In this document: positions 55,527-64,000 of the stretch, one piece after another
How the letters are laid out: each line of letters starts with the position of its first letter
Numbering within the stretch: the first letter of the stretch is position 1
DNA from: Leptospira idonii
GTDB lineage: Bacteria; Spirochaetota; Leptospiria; Leptospirales; Leptospiraceae
Assembly: GCF_004770995.1 (NCBI RefSeq)
Contig: NZ_RQHW01000018.1
Span: 77,734-141,733 of the forward strand
Reading direction: 5' to 3'
Length of the DNA stretch: 64,000 nt
Notes under the pieces: generated by a model
Database searches by the model: none
The model's input: the letters and a program-made list of their open reading frames with translations, nothing else
Told to the model about the DNA's origin: nothing
Program-made: the position numbers and the translations under genes

Positions 55527-55539
55527 GATCGTAACGATC
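55527..55539. promoter_or_regulatory. Small palindrome upstream of amtB
   Basis: GATCGT-A-ACGATC, a perfect 6-1-6 inverted repeat 40 bases before the amtB start. A possible regulator site; no sigma-54 (-24 GG, -12 GC) promoter is evident near it. Confidence 0.35.
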
Positions 55540-55629
55540 TCAGAGAAAACTAACCGATCGAACTAGGAAAATTGCGACATAAATTTACAAGTCACAGATA
55601 AAAAATGTAGGAGTTTCGACGGATTAAAA

Positions 55630-56808
55630 TCAATCCAAACGAATATGATCCCTCGCCGATCTCGCTTTTTCTCTAGCCTCATCTACGGTCGCTGCCTTGG
55701 CAAGAGCGACCCCCATCCTTCTTTTCCCCCGAACCTCCGGTTTTCCGAAAAGACGAATGTCTACCCCTTCCCTCTCCAAAGCTTTTTCCAATCCGGTAAA
55801 AGAAGGAGAGGAAGTATTTCCATCTAACAGAATGGCTGCGGAGGCGGCAGGAGTATTGTATTCCAGTTTAGGCAAAGGAAGTCCCAAAATCGCGCGAATA
55901 TGCAGGGAAAATTCGGAAAAGTTTTGACTGACCAAAGTCACCAAACCTGTATCATGCGGCCTAGGAGAAACTTCACTGAAATAAACCTCGTCTCCTTTGA
56001 TGAATAATTCCACACCGAAAATCCCGAAACCTCCCAAACCGGAAGTTACTTTTTCCGCGATGAATTTTGCGGAAGTTAGAGCTTTTTCAGACATTGCCTG
56101 AGGCATCCAGGATTCCACATAATCCCCGTTTACCTGTTTGTGCCCGATCGGTTCCAAAAACGTGGTTCCTCCTACATGGCGGATCGTAAGCAGAGTGATT
56201 TCAAAATCAAAAGGAATGAATTCTTCCACGATCATTCTGCCCTTTCCCGTCCTTCCTCCCGTTTGGCCGTATTCCCAAGCGGAATCGATTTCGTCTTCCT
56301 TTCGGATGATGCTTTGTCCTTTTCCGGAAGAACTCATGATCGGTTTGACCACGCAAGGAATTCCGATTTCTAGAACGAACTTTCGAAATTCATCCGATGT
56401 ATCCGCAAAACGATAATTAGATGTTTTTAAACCTAATTCTTTGCCGGCAAAATTCCTGATCCCTTCACGGTTCATGGTTAAGTTAACAGCCTTGGCACTG
56501 GGAACGATTTTAAAACCGTCTCCTTCCAATTTCACGAGAGTCTGAGTATGAATGGCTTCGATCTCAGGAACGATAAAGTCAGGTTTTAGATTTCTAAGAG
56601 TGGATTCCAAAACGGAAGGATCCAACATATCGATTACGATCGATTCATGAGCCACCTGCATCGCAGGAGCATTCGGATAACGGTCGATAGCGACCACATG
56701 AACACCTAACCTTTGTGCTTCGATAGCGACTTCTTTTCCAAGCTCTCCCGAGCCGAGCAGAACGAGTTTGGTAGAAGATGAGGAAAAAGGGGTTCCGATT
56801 TTTATCAT
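55630..56808 (-). CDS. purT: Formate-dependent GAR transformylase PurT
   Basis: Purine synthesis: makes formyl-GAR from GAR, formate and ATP. From the ATG at 56806-56808 (after GGTGGGG) the protein is 392 residues, the same length as E. coli PurT; an upstream start would add 45 unrelated residues. ATP-grasp fold with [46 protein letters not shown] and [14 protein letters not shown]. No other purine gene is adjacent. Confidence 0.95.
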   Translation of the reverse strand: MIKIGTPFSSSSTKLVLLGSGELGKEVAIEAQRLGVHVVAIDRYPNAPAMQVAHESIVIDMLDPSVLESTLRNLKPDFIVPEIEAIHTQTLVKLEGDGFKIVPSAKAVNLTMNREGIRNFAGKELGLKTSNYRFADTSDEFRKFVLEIGIPCVVKPIMSSSGKGQSIIRKEDEIDSAWEYGQTGGRTGKGRMIVEEFIPFDFEITLLTIRHVGGTTFLEPIGHKQVNGDYVESWMPQAMSEKALTSAKFIAEKVTSGLGGFGIFGVELFIKGDEVYFSEVSPRPHDTGLVTLVSQNFSEFSLHIRAILGLPLPKLEYNTPAASAAILLDGNTSSPSFTGLEKALEREGVDIRLFGKPEVRGKRRMGVALAKAATVDEAREKARSARDHIRLD

Positions 56809-56860
56809 TGCCCCACCAGAGAAACACGCAACGACACAGTGACAATGAAAATATAGTTCT

Positions 56861-56875
56861 TCGGGCGTTCCCCGA
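56861..56875. repeat. Small GC-rich hairpin
   Basis: TCGGG-CGTTC-CCCGA, a 5-bp stem between purT and the dehydrogenase gene. It shares GGGCGTTCCC with the element near 47.6 kb. No T-run of note follows. Confidence 0.4.
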
Positions 56876-56915
56876 AACGATTCAAAATAAAAATATTCTC
56901 GAAAAAATTTTTGAC

Positions 56916-57842
56916 TTACGGAAGAAGGGGATGGGAATTCCATCCTTCACTGATCTTAGCAAGAGAACAAAAGTCCTCTTCTCCGAAACCCGCCGCCATC
57001 CCCGCTTCATAAATGGATTTCAAAGAAGAAGAAAGAGGAAGCACGGAATGGAGCTCCTTCGCTCTTTGCATAGCGTGGTTCATATCCTTATTCATATTCT
57101 TTAAAGCGAAATTAGGAGAATAATCTTTCTTCATCACACATCCCATTTTGAAATCCAAAAGAGGAGAAGCAGCGGCGGATTGTTTTAGAATCTCCAAAAA
57201 TTGGCTCCCGGAAGCGCCTTCTTTCAAAGCCAATTGAAATCCTTCCAAATATACCTGGAAAAGTCCCGCCTGTACCATGTTCAATGCAATCTTTACCCTT
57301 TGACCGGAAGATACGGGACCGCAGTGAACTGCATTTTTACCGCATACGGAAAAGAAAAAACCAAGCTCTTCCATCGCCGATTTTTCTCCTCCCACCATAA
57401 ATAAAATTTGGCCGGATTCTGCGGCAAGTTTACTCCCCGTCATGGGAGAATCCAAAAAGGAGATTCCCTTTTTATCAGCGGCAGCCGCCATCTCCAAACT
57501 GAGTTCGGGAGAAGTAGTACCGGTATCTATGATGTAAGTAGGTTTTGCTTCCAAAAGTCCTGAATCGAAGAAAGCATTTCGAACCACTTCGTCTTCCGTC
57601 AGACAAAGAACCGCCAGATCCGCTCCTTCGGAAGCACTTCGAATGTCGGAAAAAATGCGAACCCCGGGACCATTTAACTTTTGTTTTATATTTTCGGGAA
57701 ATGAATTCAGTTTTTCCGGGGAACGCATATAAATATGTACGAAATGTCCCCCAGTGACCAGGTTTGCCGCCATACCGCTTCCCATAATTCCGGTTCCGAT
57801 CATTGCGATCGTTGCGATCGTTTTTTTATCTGCCAAACTCAT
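56916..57842 (-). CDS. Beta-hydroxyacid dehydrogenase (3-hydroxyisobutyrate/6PGDH family)
   Basis: 308 residues, NAD(P)-dependent. Rossmann motif [15 protein letters not shown], substrate motif [24 protein letters not shown], catalytic lysine region [15 protein letters not shown], and the C-terminal [19 protein letters not shown]. Relatives oxidise 3-hydroxyisobutyrate, tartronate semialdehyde or glyoxylate/succinic semialdehyde; the exact substrate is uncertain. A glycerate kinase of that pathway at 24.4 kb is decayed. It is followed by purT. Confidence 0.88.
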   Translation of the reverse strand: MSLADKKTIATIAMIGTGIMGSGMAANLVTGGHFVHIYMRSPEKLNSFPENIKQKLNGPGVRIFSDIRSASEGADLAVLCLTEDEVVRNAFFDSGLLEAKPTYIIDTGTTSPELSLEMAAAADKKGISFLDSPMTGSKLAAESGQILFMVGGEKSAMEELGFFFSVCGKNAVHCGPVSSGQRVKIALNMVQAGLFQVYLEGFQLALKEGASGSQFLEILKQSAAASPLLDFKMGCVMKKDYSPNFALKNMNKDMNHAMQRAKELHSVLPLSSSLKSIYEAGMAAGFGEEDFCSLAKISEGWNSHPLLP

Positions 57843-57860
57843 TTACCTTCCTAACTATGA

Positions 57861-58331
57861 TTACATCAGATATCTTTTTCCGATCTTATCCCTTTTGTTC
57901 GGATTGGCGCCATTTGCCAAAAGCAGGTCGGAGACCTCACCTAACCCATCATAACTATTTGCGATATGAAGAGGAGTGACTCCTCTAGGATCTTCCGCAT
58001 CCGGATCGGCTCCGTGAGACAATAAAATTTTTACCGCATCCAATTTGCCGTTTTCCACAGCGGTGTGAATAGGATAAATTCCGGATTCGTTAGGAACATT
58101 CGGGTTTAATCCTGCTTCCAAAAGAGTCTCAAGAAAATATATATCGTTCGATTCCGCACAAACGATTCCTAAAAGAACATTCGCCGAAGCAAGGAAATTC
58201 GGTTCTTTTCGCAAAAGATCCAAATCTTTTTGAAATTGAAGTTTATCTTCCGCCGCCAAAGAACGAACCAAATTCCTGTAGCGAACTTCGTTTCTAATCT
58301 TTGTAAAAAAATTCGATATCAACTGCATCAT
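57861..58331 (-). CDS. Ankyrin-repeat protein
   Basis: 156 residues, cytoplasmic. About three ankyrin repeats occupy the second half: LLEAGLNPNVPNESGIYPIHTAVENGKLDAVKILL, SHGADPDAEDPRGVTPLHIANSYDGLGEVSDLLL, NGANPNKRDK. Function unknown; a binding partner is likely. It is 18 bases before the dehydrogenase gene on the same strand. Confidence 0.88.
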   Translation of the reverse strand: MMQLISNFFTKIRNEVRYRNLVRSLAAEDKLQFQKDLDLLRKEPNFLASANVLLGIVCAESNDIYFLETLLEAGLNPNVPNESGIYPIHTAVENGKLDAVKILLSHGADPDAEDPRGVTPLHIANSYDGLGEVSDLLLANGANPNKRDKIGKRYLM

Positions 58332-58357
58332 ACGGTTACCTTATCTCCCATGATAAA

Positions 58358-59164
58358 TTAAGAAGAAAGATCATAATTGTAAAAATGGGACATTTTATCA
58401 TAAAATTCAAACCATTCTTTGGGCAGCTGACCTGAAACGGATTTAAAATCATGGATGAGATGAGACTGATCGGAATAATCCGATTGATAGGCGAGATCCG
58501 TCAGCCTCAGTTTCGCATTTCGATCCTTATAATGGGAAGGGTCTCGAATCAAATTCAGCATTCTGTGCATCCCTTTAAAATCCTTAGGAGAAAGGCCGTA
58601 TATTTCCTTAAACTTACGATTCAATTGTTTTCTGGAAATCCTAAGACGCTCCGCCAAAGAATCGATTTTGGTTTCTCCCCGCATAAAGGCAACTAACGCT
58701 AACTTGGCGTAATCGGGAACTTCTGAGCGTTTTTCCCACATCGATAAAATCAAAGAGTTCAAAGATTCGGTAAGAAGGCTCGGTTCCATAGAGGGAAGAG
58801 GAAAATCAACATCCGAAGAAAATCGCGCCGCTGCATCTTCAAATTCATTCACCAATTCCTCGCCTGAAATGGAAAAACGTTCATACAACGCCCCAGGGAA
58901 AAACCGCACGGATACCAAATGCAAAGTCGTCTCGGATTTGATCTTCCAGCGTTTTGTCTGAGGGCCTACCCAATGGATCCGAGTCAGTGGTACCTCCGAC
59001 AAATCCTCCCTCACCACAACAGGAGGTGTTCCCCAATGCAGAACCAGCTCTGGTTCGTAAGAAGGAAAAATCCAAGGAAGATCGTCCGAGGATACGTTTT
59101 CCCAACTCCAATATTCCTTCACCCATCGGGACAAAGAAGGATGAGGTTTCCCAAACCAAACCAT
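58358..59164 (-). CDS. AraC-family transcriptional regulator
   Basis: 268 residues. N-terminal ligand-type domain (about 1-150; AraC-type Pfam DUF6597-like layout: WVKEYWSWENV, ELVLHWGT), C-terminal AraC DNA-binding domain (about 165-260) with IDSLAERLRISRKQLNRKFKEIYGLSPKDF and DLAYQSDYSDQSHLIHDFK. It lies divergent from the tetR gene and upstream of the ankyrin gene on the same strand. Target unknown. Confidence 0.88.
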   Translation of the reverse strand: MVWFGKPHPSLSRWVKEYWSWENVSSDDLPWIFPSYEPELVLHWGTPPVVVREDLSEVPLTRIHWVGPQTKRWKIKSETTLHLVSVRFFPGALYERFSISGEELVNEFEDAAARFSSDVDFPLPSMEPSLLTESLNSLILSMWEKRSEVPDYAKLALVAFMRGETKIDSLAERLRISRKQLNRKFKEIYGLSPKDFKGMHRMLNLIRDPSHYKDRNAKLRLTDLAYQSDYSDQSHLIHDFKSVSGQLPKEWFEFYDKMSHFYNYDLSS

Positions 59165-59246
59165 AAAACAATTCTGATCGAAGGACCAGAAAGATACATC
59201 CTTCTAGTGATTTTCGTTTCATTTTTTTGGTTGACGGAGAGGATGA

Positions 59247-59795
59247 ATGAGGTGTTTAGTGATTAATCAATCACTAAACTTAATGAAAGAAAACGGAAGT
59301 ACCACAAGCCAAACAAGAAAGGAGGAAATCCTAAAGGCAGCCGTGCAAGTGTTTGCTAGGTTAGGATTTTATAAGGCTACTACGGCAGACATTGCCGCCT
59401 CTGCTTCCATCTCCCAGCCCTATGTATTTAAATTTTTCAAATCCAAGGAAGAGCTGTTTTTGGCCGCTTTGGAAGAGGCCTTCGAACGAATCCAATCGGA
59501 ATTTGAAAAGATCCAAGTGGGAGAAGACCTCCAAAAACAGATGATTTCCGCCTACGAACAATTGATGATCGATTTTCCGGACGAAATCCATTTACAAACC
59601 CAAGCCTTTGGAATTTCGGAACCATCCATACGGCAAAAAACCCAAGAATCCTTCCTTCAGCTCTACATCATGGTGGTGAAAAAATTTACGAGCGCAGGGA
59701 TTCCAGATCCGGAAATGACAGCCAAGGTATTTTTAGCCAAGGGAATCTTTTGCAATCTGACCTTGGTTTTGGATTTGCCAGAGCTGAAGTTTTAA
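59247..59795 (+). CDS. TetR-family repressor
   Basis: 182 residues from the ATG at 59247, which has GGAGAGG upstream; an alternative ATG at 59283 gives a more usual N-terminus (MKENGSTTSQTRKEEI) but no ribosome site, and the operator palindrome would then lie before rather than inside the gene. HTH: ATTADIAASASISQPYVFKFFKSKEELF. The C-terminal ligand domain is divergent. It probably represses itself and the epimerase gene, since both are preceded by GATTAATCAAT palindromes. Confidence 0.9.
   Translation: MRCLVINQSLNLMKENGSTTSQTRKEEILKAAVQVFARLGFYKATTADIAASASISQPYVFKFFKSKEELFLAALEEAFERIQSEFEKIQVGEDLQKQMISAYEQLMIDFPDEIHLQTQAFGISEPSIRQKTQESFLQLYIMVVKKFTSAGIPDPEMTAKVFLAKGIFCNLTLVLDLPELKF
59255..59278. 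promoter_or_regulatory. TetR operator in front of or within the tetR start
   Basis: TTTAGTGATT, four bases AATC, then AATCACTAAA: perfect 10-bp arms. It shares GATTAATCAAT with the palindrome before the epimerase gene. Confidence 0.75.
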
Positions 59796-59817
59796 AAATT
59801 TTTTTAGGAATTTTGTG

Positions 59818-59831
59818 ATTGATTAATCAAT
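59818..59831. promoter_or_regulatory. TetR operator before the epimerase gene
   Basis: ATTGATTAATCAAT, a perfect 14-bp palindrome, 19 bases before the epimerase ATG. GATTAATCAAT is common to both sites. Confidence 0.75.
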
Positions 59832-59850
59832 AAACATAAGGAGATCCCAA

Positions 59851-60801
59851 ATGGAAAAAGTGTTGGTATTAGGAGCAACGGGAGGGACAGGCAAAGCCCT
59901 CGTTCAGGAGTTGGTGCGAGTAGGAGTTCCTACAATTGCGTTCGGGAGAAACAAAACTTCTCTGGAAACACTGAGAGAAGAATTAGGAAACCCAAAAAGT
60001 TTGGAACTGGCCCTAGGAGATGTATTCGACTGGGAAAGAGTTCGAGACGTCGCGAAAGATGCGGATGTGATTTTCCAAGCAAGCAATGTGCCTTACCAGG
60101 AAATGGCCGCAAAGTCAATGCTGCTTGCGGAAAGTGTAATGAAAGCGGCGGCGGACGGGAAAAAAATAGTAATCGTAGATGGAATTTATGTTTATGGACC
60201 AAATCCAGGTTATGCGGTTGAAGAAACTCATCCGAAAACTCCGAATTCGAAAAAAGGAAAAATCAGACTCGAAATGGAAAATCTGATCTTTTCGGAACGC
60301 TGGAAAAAAGCAAAACCTTTGATTGTCCGATTGCCAGACTATTACGGACCTACAAGTCAAAATGCTTATCTCAATCCGACTTTGAAAGGTTTGGTGGAAG
60401 GAAAACCGGCCATCTTTATAGGGGACACGAAAGTGAATCGGGAATATGTTTATCTTCCTGATGCAGCGAAAATGATCATTGAAGTAGCGAAAAAGGAAAG
60501 TTCCTACGGAAGAAATTGGCATATCCCGGGAAAAACAATCTCCGCACTCGAAATTGCAGAGATCGCCAAACACATTACGGGAAAAAAAGGAAGATTGATT
60601 CCTATAGGGAGAATCACTTTATCCGTTCTAGGGATCTTCGATTCTTTTTTAAAAGAAGTGGTGGAGATGTTATATTTGATGCAAGATCCACTCATACTGA
60701 GTGGAACCCAATACGAAAAAGAAATCGGCGCAATTCCTTTCACACCGTTTCCTGAAGGTTTAAAAGAAACTTTTTCTTTCCTTGCATCAAATAAAAAATA
60801 A
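59851..60801 (+). CDS. NAD(P)-dependent epimerase/dehydratase family protein
   Basis: 316-residue extended SDR, cytoplasmic. N-terminal Rossmann motif LGATGGTGKALVQELV, IFQASNVPYQ, and VYGPNPG in place of the usual YxxxK region, then RLPDYYGP and NREYVYLPDAAKMI. Substrate unknown. It follows the tetR gene by 55 bases, behind a shared operator, and is likely induced with it. A terminator follows. Confidence 0.9.
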   Translation: MEKVLVLGATGGTGKALVQELVRVGVPTIAFGRNKTSLETLREELGNPKSLELALGDVFDWERVRDVAKDADVIFQASNVPYQEMAAKSMLLAESVMKAAADGKKIVIVDGIYVYGPNPGYAVEETHPKTPNSKKGKIRLEMENLIFSERWKKAKPLIVRLPDYYGPTSQNAYLNPTLKGLVEGKPAIFIGDTKVNREYVYLPDAAKMIIEVAKKESSYGRNWHIPGKTISALEIAEIAKHITGKKGRLIPIGRITLSVLGIFDSFLKEVVEMLYLMQDPLILSGTQYEKEIGAIPFTPFPEGLKETFSFLASNKK

Positions 60802-60810
60802 CCTCTTGAG

Positions 60811-60840
60811 CCCGGTCTCTTACCAAATAAAGAGACTGGG
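60811..60840 (+). terminator. Terminator of the epimerase gene
   Basis: CCCGGTCTCTT and AAGAGACTGGG form an 11-bp stem with one mismatch, followed by TTTACTTTG. It lies across the stop codon of the convergent lipoprotein gene. Confidence 0.75.
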
Positions 60841-63630
60841 TTTACTTTGATTGGTTCCATTTTTAGTCACTACCAATAATTTTCCAGAAATAGGATCAAT
60901 CACTGCTCCCGGTTCATTGCCGGAAGAATTCCCTTGCCCGGAAGATAGATCCGAATAAGTACAGTTTGTACCATCAAGGTTGCAGCGAAACAAAGCCGGC
61001 TTAGATTGATTCGCTTGGTTCGTAGTGATCACCAATAACTTTCCAGACAAAGAATCCACAATCAAACGAGGATCTACTCCTGAATTCGCCCCTTGGCCGG
61101 AAGATATATCTGTATAAGTACAATTTGTTCCGTTCCAGTCACATCGAAACAATCCCGGTTTCCCATTTCCGTTTCCACCGCTTGCCAAATTCGTTGTAAC
61201 AACTAGCACTTTATGCGAAAGCAGATCCAGTTCTAGAAAAGGAGAGTTGCCCGAAGAATCCCCCTGCCCTGCAGAAATATCAGAATGACTGCAGTTAGAA
61301 CCATCCAAGTTGCATCGAAAGAGACTAGGTCGAAAGGCAGCGGCCAGATTGGCACTCACAATGAATATCTGTTTGTTGACCATATCGATTTTCATATTAG
61401 GATTCAATCCTGTATTGTTTCCATTGCTGATTTCCGTATGAGTACAATTGGAACCGTCCAAATTGCAACGATACAATCCTATCTTTCCGCTATTGCCCAT
61501 ATTTGCGGCCGCAACAAGAAGTTTCCGATTCAAAGTATCAATCACTGCCGAAGGACGATAACCGGAACCAGACCCTTGACCGGCAGAAATGTCATGGTGA
61601 GAACAGTTTGTACCGTCCAAGTCACAACGAAATAAACTAGGCTTCATTGATGAAACGGAACTATTCGCAGTTACGACCAAAAGTTTTCCGGATAAGGAAT
61701 CGATTAAAGCGAAAGGAACATATCCGGAATTTTCTCCTTGTCCTGCAGAGATATCTCTATAAAAGCAATTGGAGCCATCTAAATCACAAATAAAAAGCCC
61801 CGGTCTCCTTCCATTGGCTCCGTTATTTACAACGGCTAAAAGTTTACGTGTGGAAGGATTGATTAAAATATAAGGAGCAGTTCCTGATTCTGCCCCTTGC
61901 CCCGAAGAAATATCTACATGCAACCCTAAAGACGCAGTCCCGGGAGGATTCGATGCAGTCAATACCGGTTGTTCGGCGGAAAGAGGACTCACTCCTCCTA
62001 CATCGTTTCTTGCTTCCACTTTTACATAATAAGTAGTGTTCGGAGAAAGTCCGGTTAATTTATGATAGTTGGTAGTAATCCCGGAGACGTTCGCATGTGA
62101 CAATGTCACCGGACTTATTGTCCCGTAATAAATTCTATATTCCGTAGCACCTGGAACGGGAGCCCATTGTGCCAAAACCTCGGTTCCTCCTCCTTGAAGG
62201 CTGAGTTCGAGAGGAACGGGAACCACCGTATCCACCACATAACTAACACTAGATACAGAAGATAAATTTCCGGCACGATCCCTGGCAATGTATTTGATAA
62301 AACTGGTCGCACCGTCTGTAGTTGGGATCGAACCGGTGTATAAACTTCCCGAGAGGATATTCCCATTCACTCCGGATAAATTCGGATCGGAGGGAGGAGT
62401 CCCTGTCTGGGAAGAATAAACGATTCTATCGCATCCTGCACCACCCGCATCCGAACAAGTTAAGGAAGCGGAAACTAAAATCGCATACGTCCCTCCTGCC
62501 GGACTCACAGTAACATTAGGAGCGGTATCATCCCGAACCAAAACCAAGGAATGAGAGCCGATATAACCGTTATTAGGATTAGTTACGCAAATACGGATCG
62601 TATTATTTCCCAAAGTCAATGTATTTGCAGCAATAGTCGTAGAAGTATTCGAAACGGAGGCAGTGATATTACCACTGGAAATTAGATTTCCATCCGAACA
62701 GTCTGTACCTCCTCTTTTGATCTGGTATGTTCCCGTTTTATCACTCGACCAAGTCAATTGAGATGTTTGGATCGCCCCGGAAGAATTACTTACATAAGAA
62801 GAACTCAAACTGGCAGTTACTCCAGGGACATGGTCGTCTATTTCATATACTTCTGTTTGTATGGATCCGACATTTCCAGCTAAATCCCTGCAAAGATAAC
62901 GAACCGTATAAGTTCCATTTCCGCCTCCTCCTATAGACAAACTTGTACTAGGTGGATTTCTTAGATTACCTACGATCGGAACAAAACCGGGAACAGTTCC
63001 ATTGATGGTATATAAAATATGTCCGGAGGCAACATTATCCGAACATTGAATGGTAAGATTCTGCGCATTCGGATACACACCTGCCGCAGGAGAAATAGAT
63101 GCAATCGGAGGAGTTGTATCCCCGGAAAGCAAAGACAAAATCGGATTATCGGCAATTCCATCTCCGTTCGTGTCAAACCCTTGTCCGGGGATCACAACGA
63201 CAGGACTTCCTCCCCCGTTCGGAGCAGTAGTGAGTCGAATGGATCCGTCTTCTGCATACGAAATGTAATAGTCGATTTGACCATCGCCATCCACGTCTAC
63301 TCCGTCCCAAACTCCGTCACCATTCGAATCTATTAAAATCATGTTAGGTGAATCACCGGAAGGGTTACTTCCTGCAATCAAAATTCCATCGGGGATTCCG
63401 TCTCCATCCGTATCGATGACTGTACCAGTCACATTTCCATGTCCACCATTGAGATTAACGGCCTGACCGGGAACCAAAGGATTGAGAGCCTCGGCAGTTT
63501 CCGAAGAAGAAGTGCTAGCACCACCTAATCCAAGTAAAAGAAACATCGGAACCGCATTATTTTGGGGCATCTTTCCGGAACAATGAATCCAAAAGACGAA
63601 TAAGGAGAGGACGAAAAGAAAAGACTTCAT
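60820..63630 (-). CDS. Large lipoprotein with seven tandem repeats (likely beta-propeller)
   Basis: 936 residues; lipobox Cys17 (FWIHC). In order: calcium-binding-type DxDGDGxxD loops (VIDTDGDGIPDG, DSNGDGVWDGVDVDGDGQ, DTNGDGIADN; about 70-160), bacterial Ig-like/chitobiase-type domains with CSD...RDLAGN (about 165-470), a fibronectin type III-like domain (about 475-565), and seven imperfect 50-55 residue repeats to the C-terminus, consensus DISAGQGxxSG, KLLVVTxN, LFRCxLDGxNC. Seven blades would close a propeller. Surface-exposed binding is inferred; no family is recognised. Confidence 0.87.
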   Translation of the reverse strand: MKSFLFVLSLFVFWIHCSGKMPQNNAVPMFLLLGLGGASTSSSETAEALNPLVPGQAVNLNGGHGNVTGTVIDTDGDGIPDGILIAGSNPSGDSPNMILIDSNGDGVWDGVDVDGDGQIDYYISYAEDGSIRLTTAPNGGGSPVVVIPGQGFDTNGDGIADNPILSLLSGDTTPPIASISPAAGVYPNAQNLTIQCSDNVASGHILYTINGTVPGFVPIVGNLRNPPSTSLSIGGGGNGTYTVRYLCRDLAGNVGSIQTEVYEIDDHVPGVTASLSSSYVSNSSGAIQTSQLTWSSDKTGTYQIKRGGTDCSDGNLISSGNITASVSNTSTTIAANTLTLGNNTIRICVTNPNNGYIGSHSLVLVRDDTAPNVTVSPAGGTYAILVSASLTCSDAGGAGCDRIVYSSQTGTPPSDPNLSGVNGNILSGSLYTGSIPTTDGATSFIKYIARDRAGNLSSVSSVSYVVDTVVPVPLELSLQGGGTEVLAQWAPVPGATEYRIYYGTISPVTLSHANVSGITTNYHKLTGLSPNTTYYVKVEARNDVGGVSPLSAEQPVLTASNPPGTASLGLHVDISSGQGAESGTAPYILINPSTRKLLAVVNNGANGRRPGLFICDLDGSNCFYRDISAGQGENSGYVPFALIDSLSGKLLVVTANSSVSSMKPSLFRCDLDGTNCSHHDISAGQGSGSGYRPSAVIDTLNRKLLVAAANMGNSGKIGLYRCNLDGSNCTHTEISNGNNTGLNPNMKIDMVNKQIFIVSANLAAAFRPSLFRCNLDGSNCSHSDISAGQGDSSGNSPFLELDLLSHKVLVVTTNLASGGNGNGKPGLFRCDWNGTNCTYTDISSGQGANSGVDPRLIVDSLSGKLLVITTNQANQSKPALFRCNLDGTNCTYSDLSSGQGNSSGNEPGAVIDPISGKLLVVTKNGTNQSKPSLFIW

Positions 63631-63670
63631 AACATTCCTATTTTCAAATAAAATCTAAAGATGAACGTCA

Positions 63671-63693
63671 ATATATCCTATTTTAGGATATAT
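63671..63693. promoter_or_regulatory. Perfect inverted repeat upstream of the large lipoprotein
   Basis: ATATATCCTA-TTT-TAGGATATAT: 10-bp perfect arms, about 40 bases before the lipoprotein start codon. It may be a regulator site for it. No T-run suggests a terminator. The spacer 63631-63904 otherwise holds only a few short frames. Confidence 0.5.
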
Positions 63694-63904
63694 AAAAGGA
63701 AAATAATGAGATCATCAAACGAGAATTCTATTTTTTATTCCATAAAACAAGAATTAGCGCACAGTTCTGGCAGTGCGCCACGGATTAGGTGAAAGAGAAT
63801 GGGCAAAAAGGTGAAAAGAATTTGAAAAAATTTTTGAAAACAGAGAATGAAATTGTCAAAGGAAAAAACTCGTGTTAGATAGAGCGCAATGGGTGGCGGG
63901 TCTA

Positions 63905-64000
63905 TGGAGTTCCTACAATAATTCGGACAGAAAAATCAAGCAATCCTTTGATCATATATCTTACGAAATTCCATAGGACTTGTAAAGTCCAAAGTAGAAT
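63905..64000 (-). mobile_element. End of an IS3-family-like insertion sequence
   Basis: The right edge carries the C-terminus of a transposase and a boundary (TGGAGTTCCTAC ... TTCGGACAG) reminiscent of IS3-family terminal repeats, which begin TG and contain TTCGGACAG-like DNA. The element continues beyond the window. The exact boundary is uncertain. Confidence 0.55.
63936..64000 (-). CDS. IS3-family-like transposase C-terminus, partial
   Basis: Twenty codons up to TGA read STLDFTSPMEFRKIYDQ then RIA. This fits the family end HSxLxxxSPxEFE. The start and catalytic domain lie past the edge. Another minus-strand frame open over the same bases (stop at 63902) is less convincing. Confidence 0.55.
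   Translation of the reverse strand, partial: STLDFTSPMEFRKIYDQRIA

Noticed and set aside
55487..55629. Sigma-54 promoter of amtB
   Set aside because: No GG-N10-GC pair with the proper flanks could be found upstream of amtB.
56809..56943. Longer purT start
   Set aside because: Adds 45 unrelated residues and runs into the dehydrogenase gene; the shorter form equals the length of known PurT.
63706..63792. 28-codon frame (ATG with AAAAGGA upstream) behind the palindrome at 63671
   Set aside because: Too short and without a recognisable pattern; it could be real, but nothing beyond the ribosome site supports it.
63872..63976. 34-codon plus-strand frame (GTG, with AAAGGA upstream)
   Set aside because: It crosses the proposed IS boundary and opposes the transposase end; no recognisable domain.

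Overview
The window looks like chromosomal DNA of a Leptospira species. GC is roughly 40% by eye, which fits the saprophytic or intermediate clades better than the roughly 35% GC pathogens; that placement is inference. The evidence is the many spirochaete-type lipoproteins (short hydrophobic leader ending in Phe/His/Asn-Cys), the katE-ank-perR arrangement known from Leptospira, a DUF1577/PilZ-like protein, and the many membrane sensors feeding SpoIIE phosphatases, cyclases and histidine kinases. I saw no rRNA, tRNA or CRISPR array.

Layout. 1-3.2 kb: end of a Ser/Thr-rich lipoprotein gene, then a ClpB-like chaperone with a CIRCE (HrcA) operator in front. 3.3-10.9 kb: a TPM/zinc-ribbon protein, a 7TM SpoIIE phosphatase and two large multidomain histidine kinases. 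10.9-19.4 kb: a chemosensory cluster (cheW, one MCP, cheA, cheB, a CheY-like protein, cheD) flanked by two related kinase-like proteins that lack the phospho-accepting histidine. No cheR is present. 19.5-28.4 kb: patatin, a P-type cation ATPase, a C69 peptidase, a decayed glycerate kinase, a flavoprotein/NapH-type iron-sulfur fusion and a histidine kinase. 28.4-38 kb: two short operons of envelope lipoproteins with thiol or copper-type motifs (DsbA-like, a CxC protein, SCO, YHYH), a 7TM adenylate cyclase and a membrane AraC regulator. 38-41.7 kb: catalase, ankyrin protein and PerR with two PerR-type boxes, a DUF1398 protein and a MarR regulator. 41.7-47.7 kb: an outer-membrane barrel behind a palindrome-rich region, DUF1801, a frameshifted small membrane gene, DUF1577, another SpoIIE phosphatase and FKBP. 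47.7-60.8 kb: an orphan HepT-like protein, ketopantoate reductase-like, ABC-2 exporter, histidine kinase, amtB-glnK, purT, a beta-hydroxyacid dehydrogenase, ankyrin, AraC, and a TetR/epimerase pair sharing an operator. 60.8-64 kb: a large lipoprotein with seven tandem repeats (probably a beta-propeller), then the end of an IS3-like element at the right edge.

How the genes work together. Signal transduction dominates: five sensor or hybrid kinases, two kinase-like proteins without the histidine, one adenylate cyclase, two SpoIIE phosphatases and a chemosensory array. Local control is visible in the DNA: CIRCE for the chaperone, 7-1-7 boxes for PerR, palindromes around the MarR gene and shared palindromes for the TetR/epimerase pair. 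The most unusual items are the pair of histidine-less kinase-like proteins around the che operon, the CheA linker with short repeats in place of P2, the flavoprotein-iron-sulfur fusion, the Cox11-like CxC lipoprotein, and several decayed genes.
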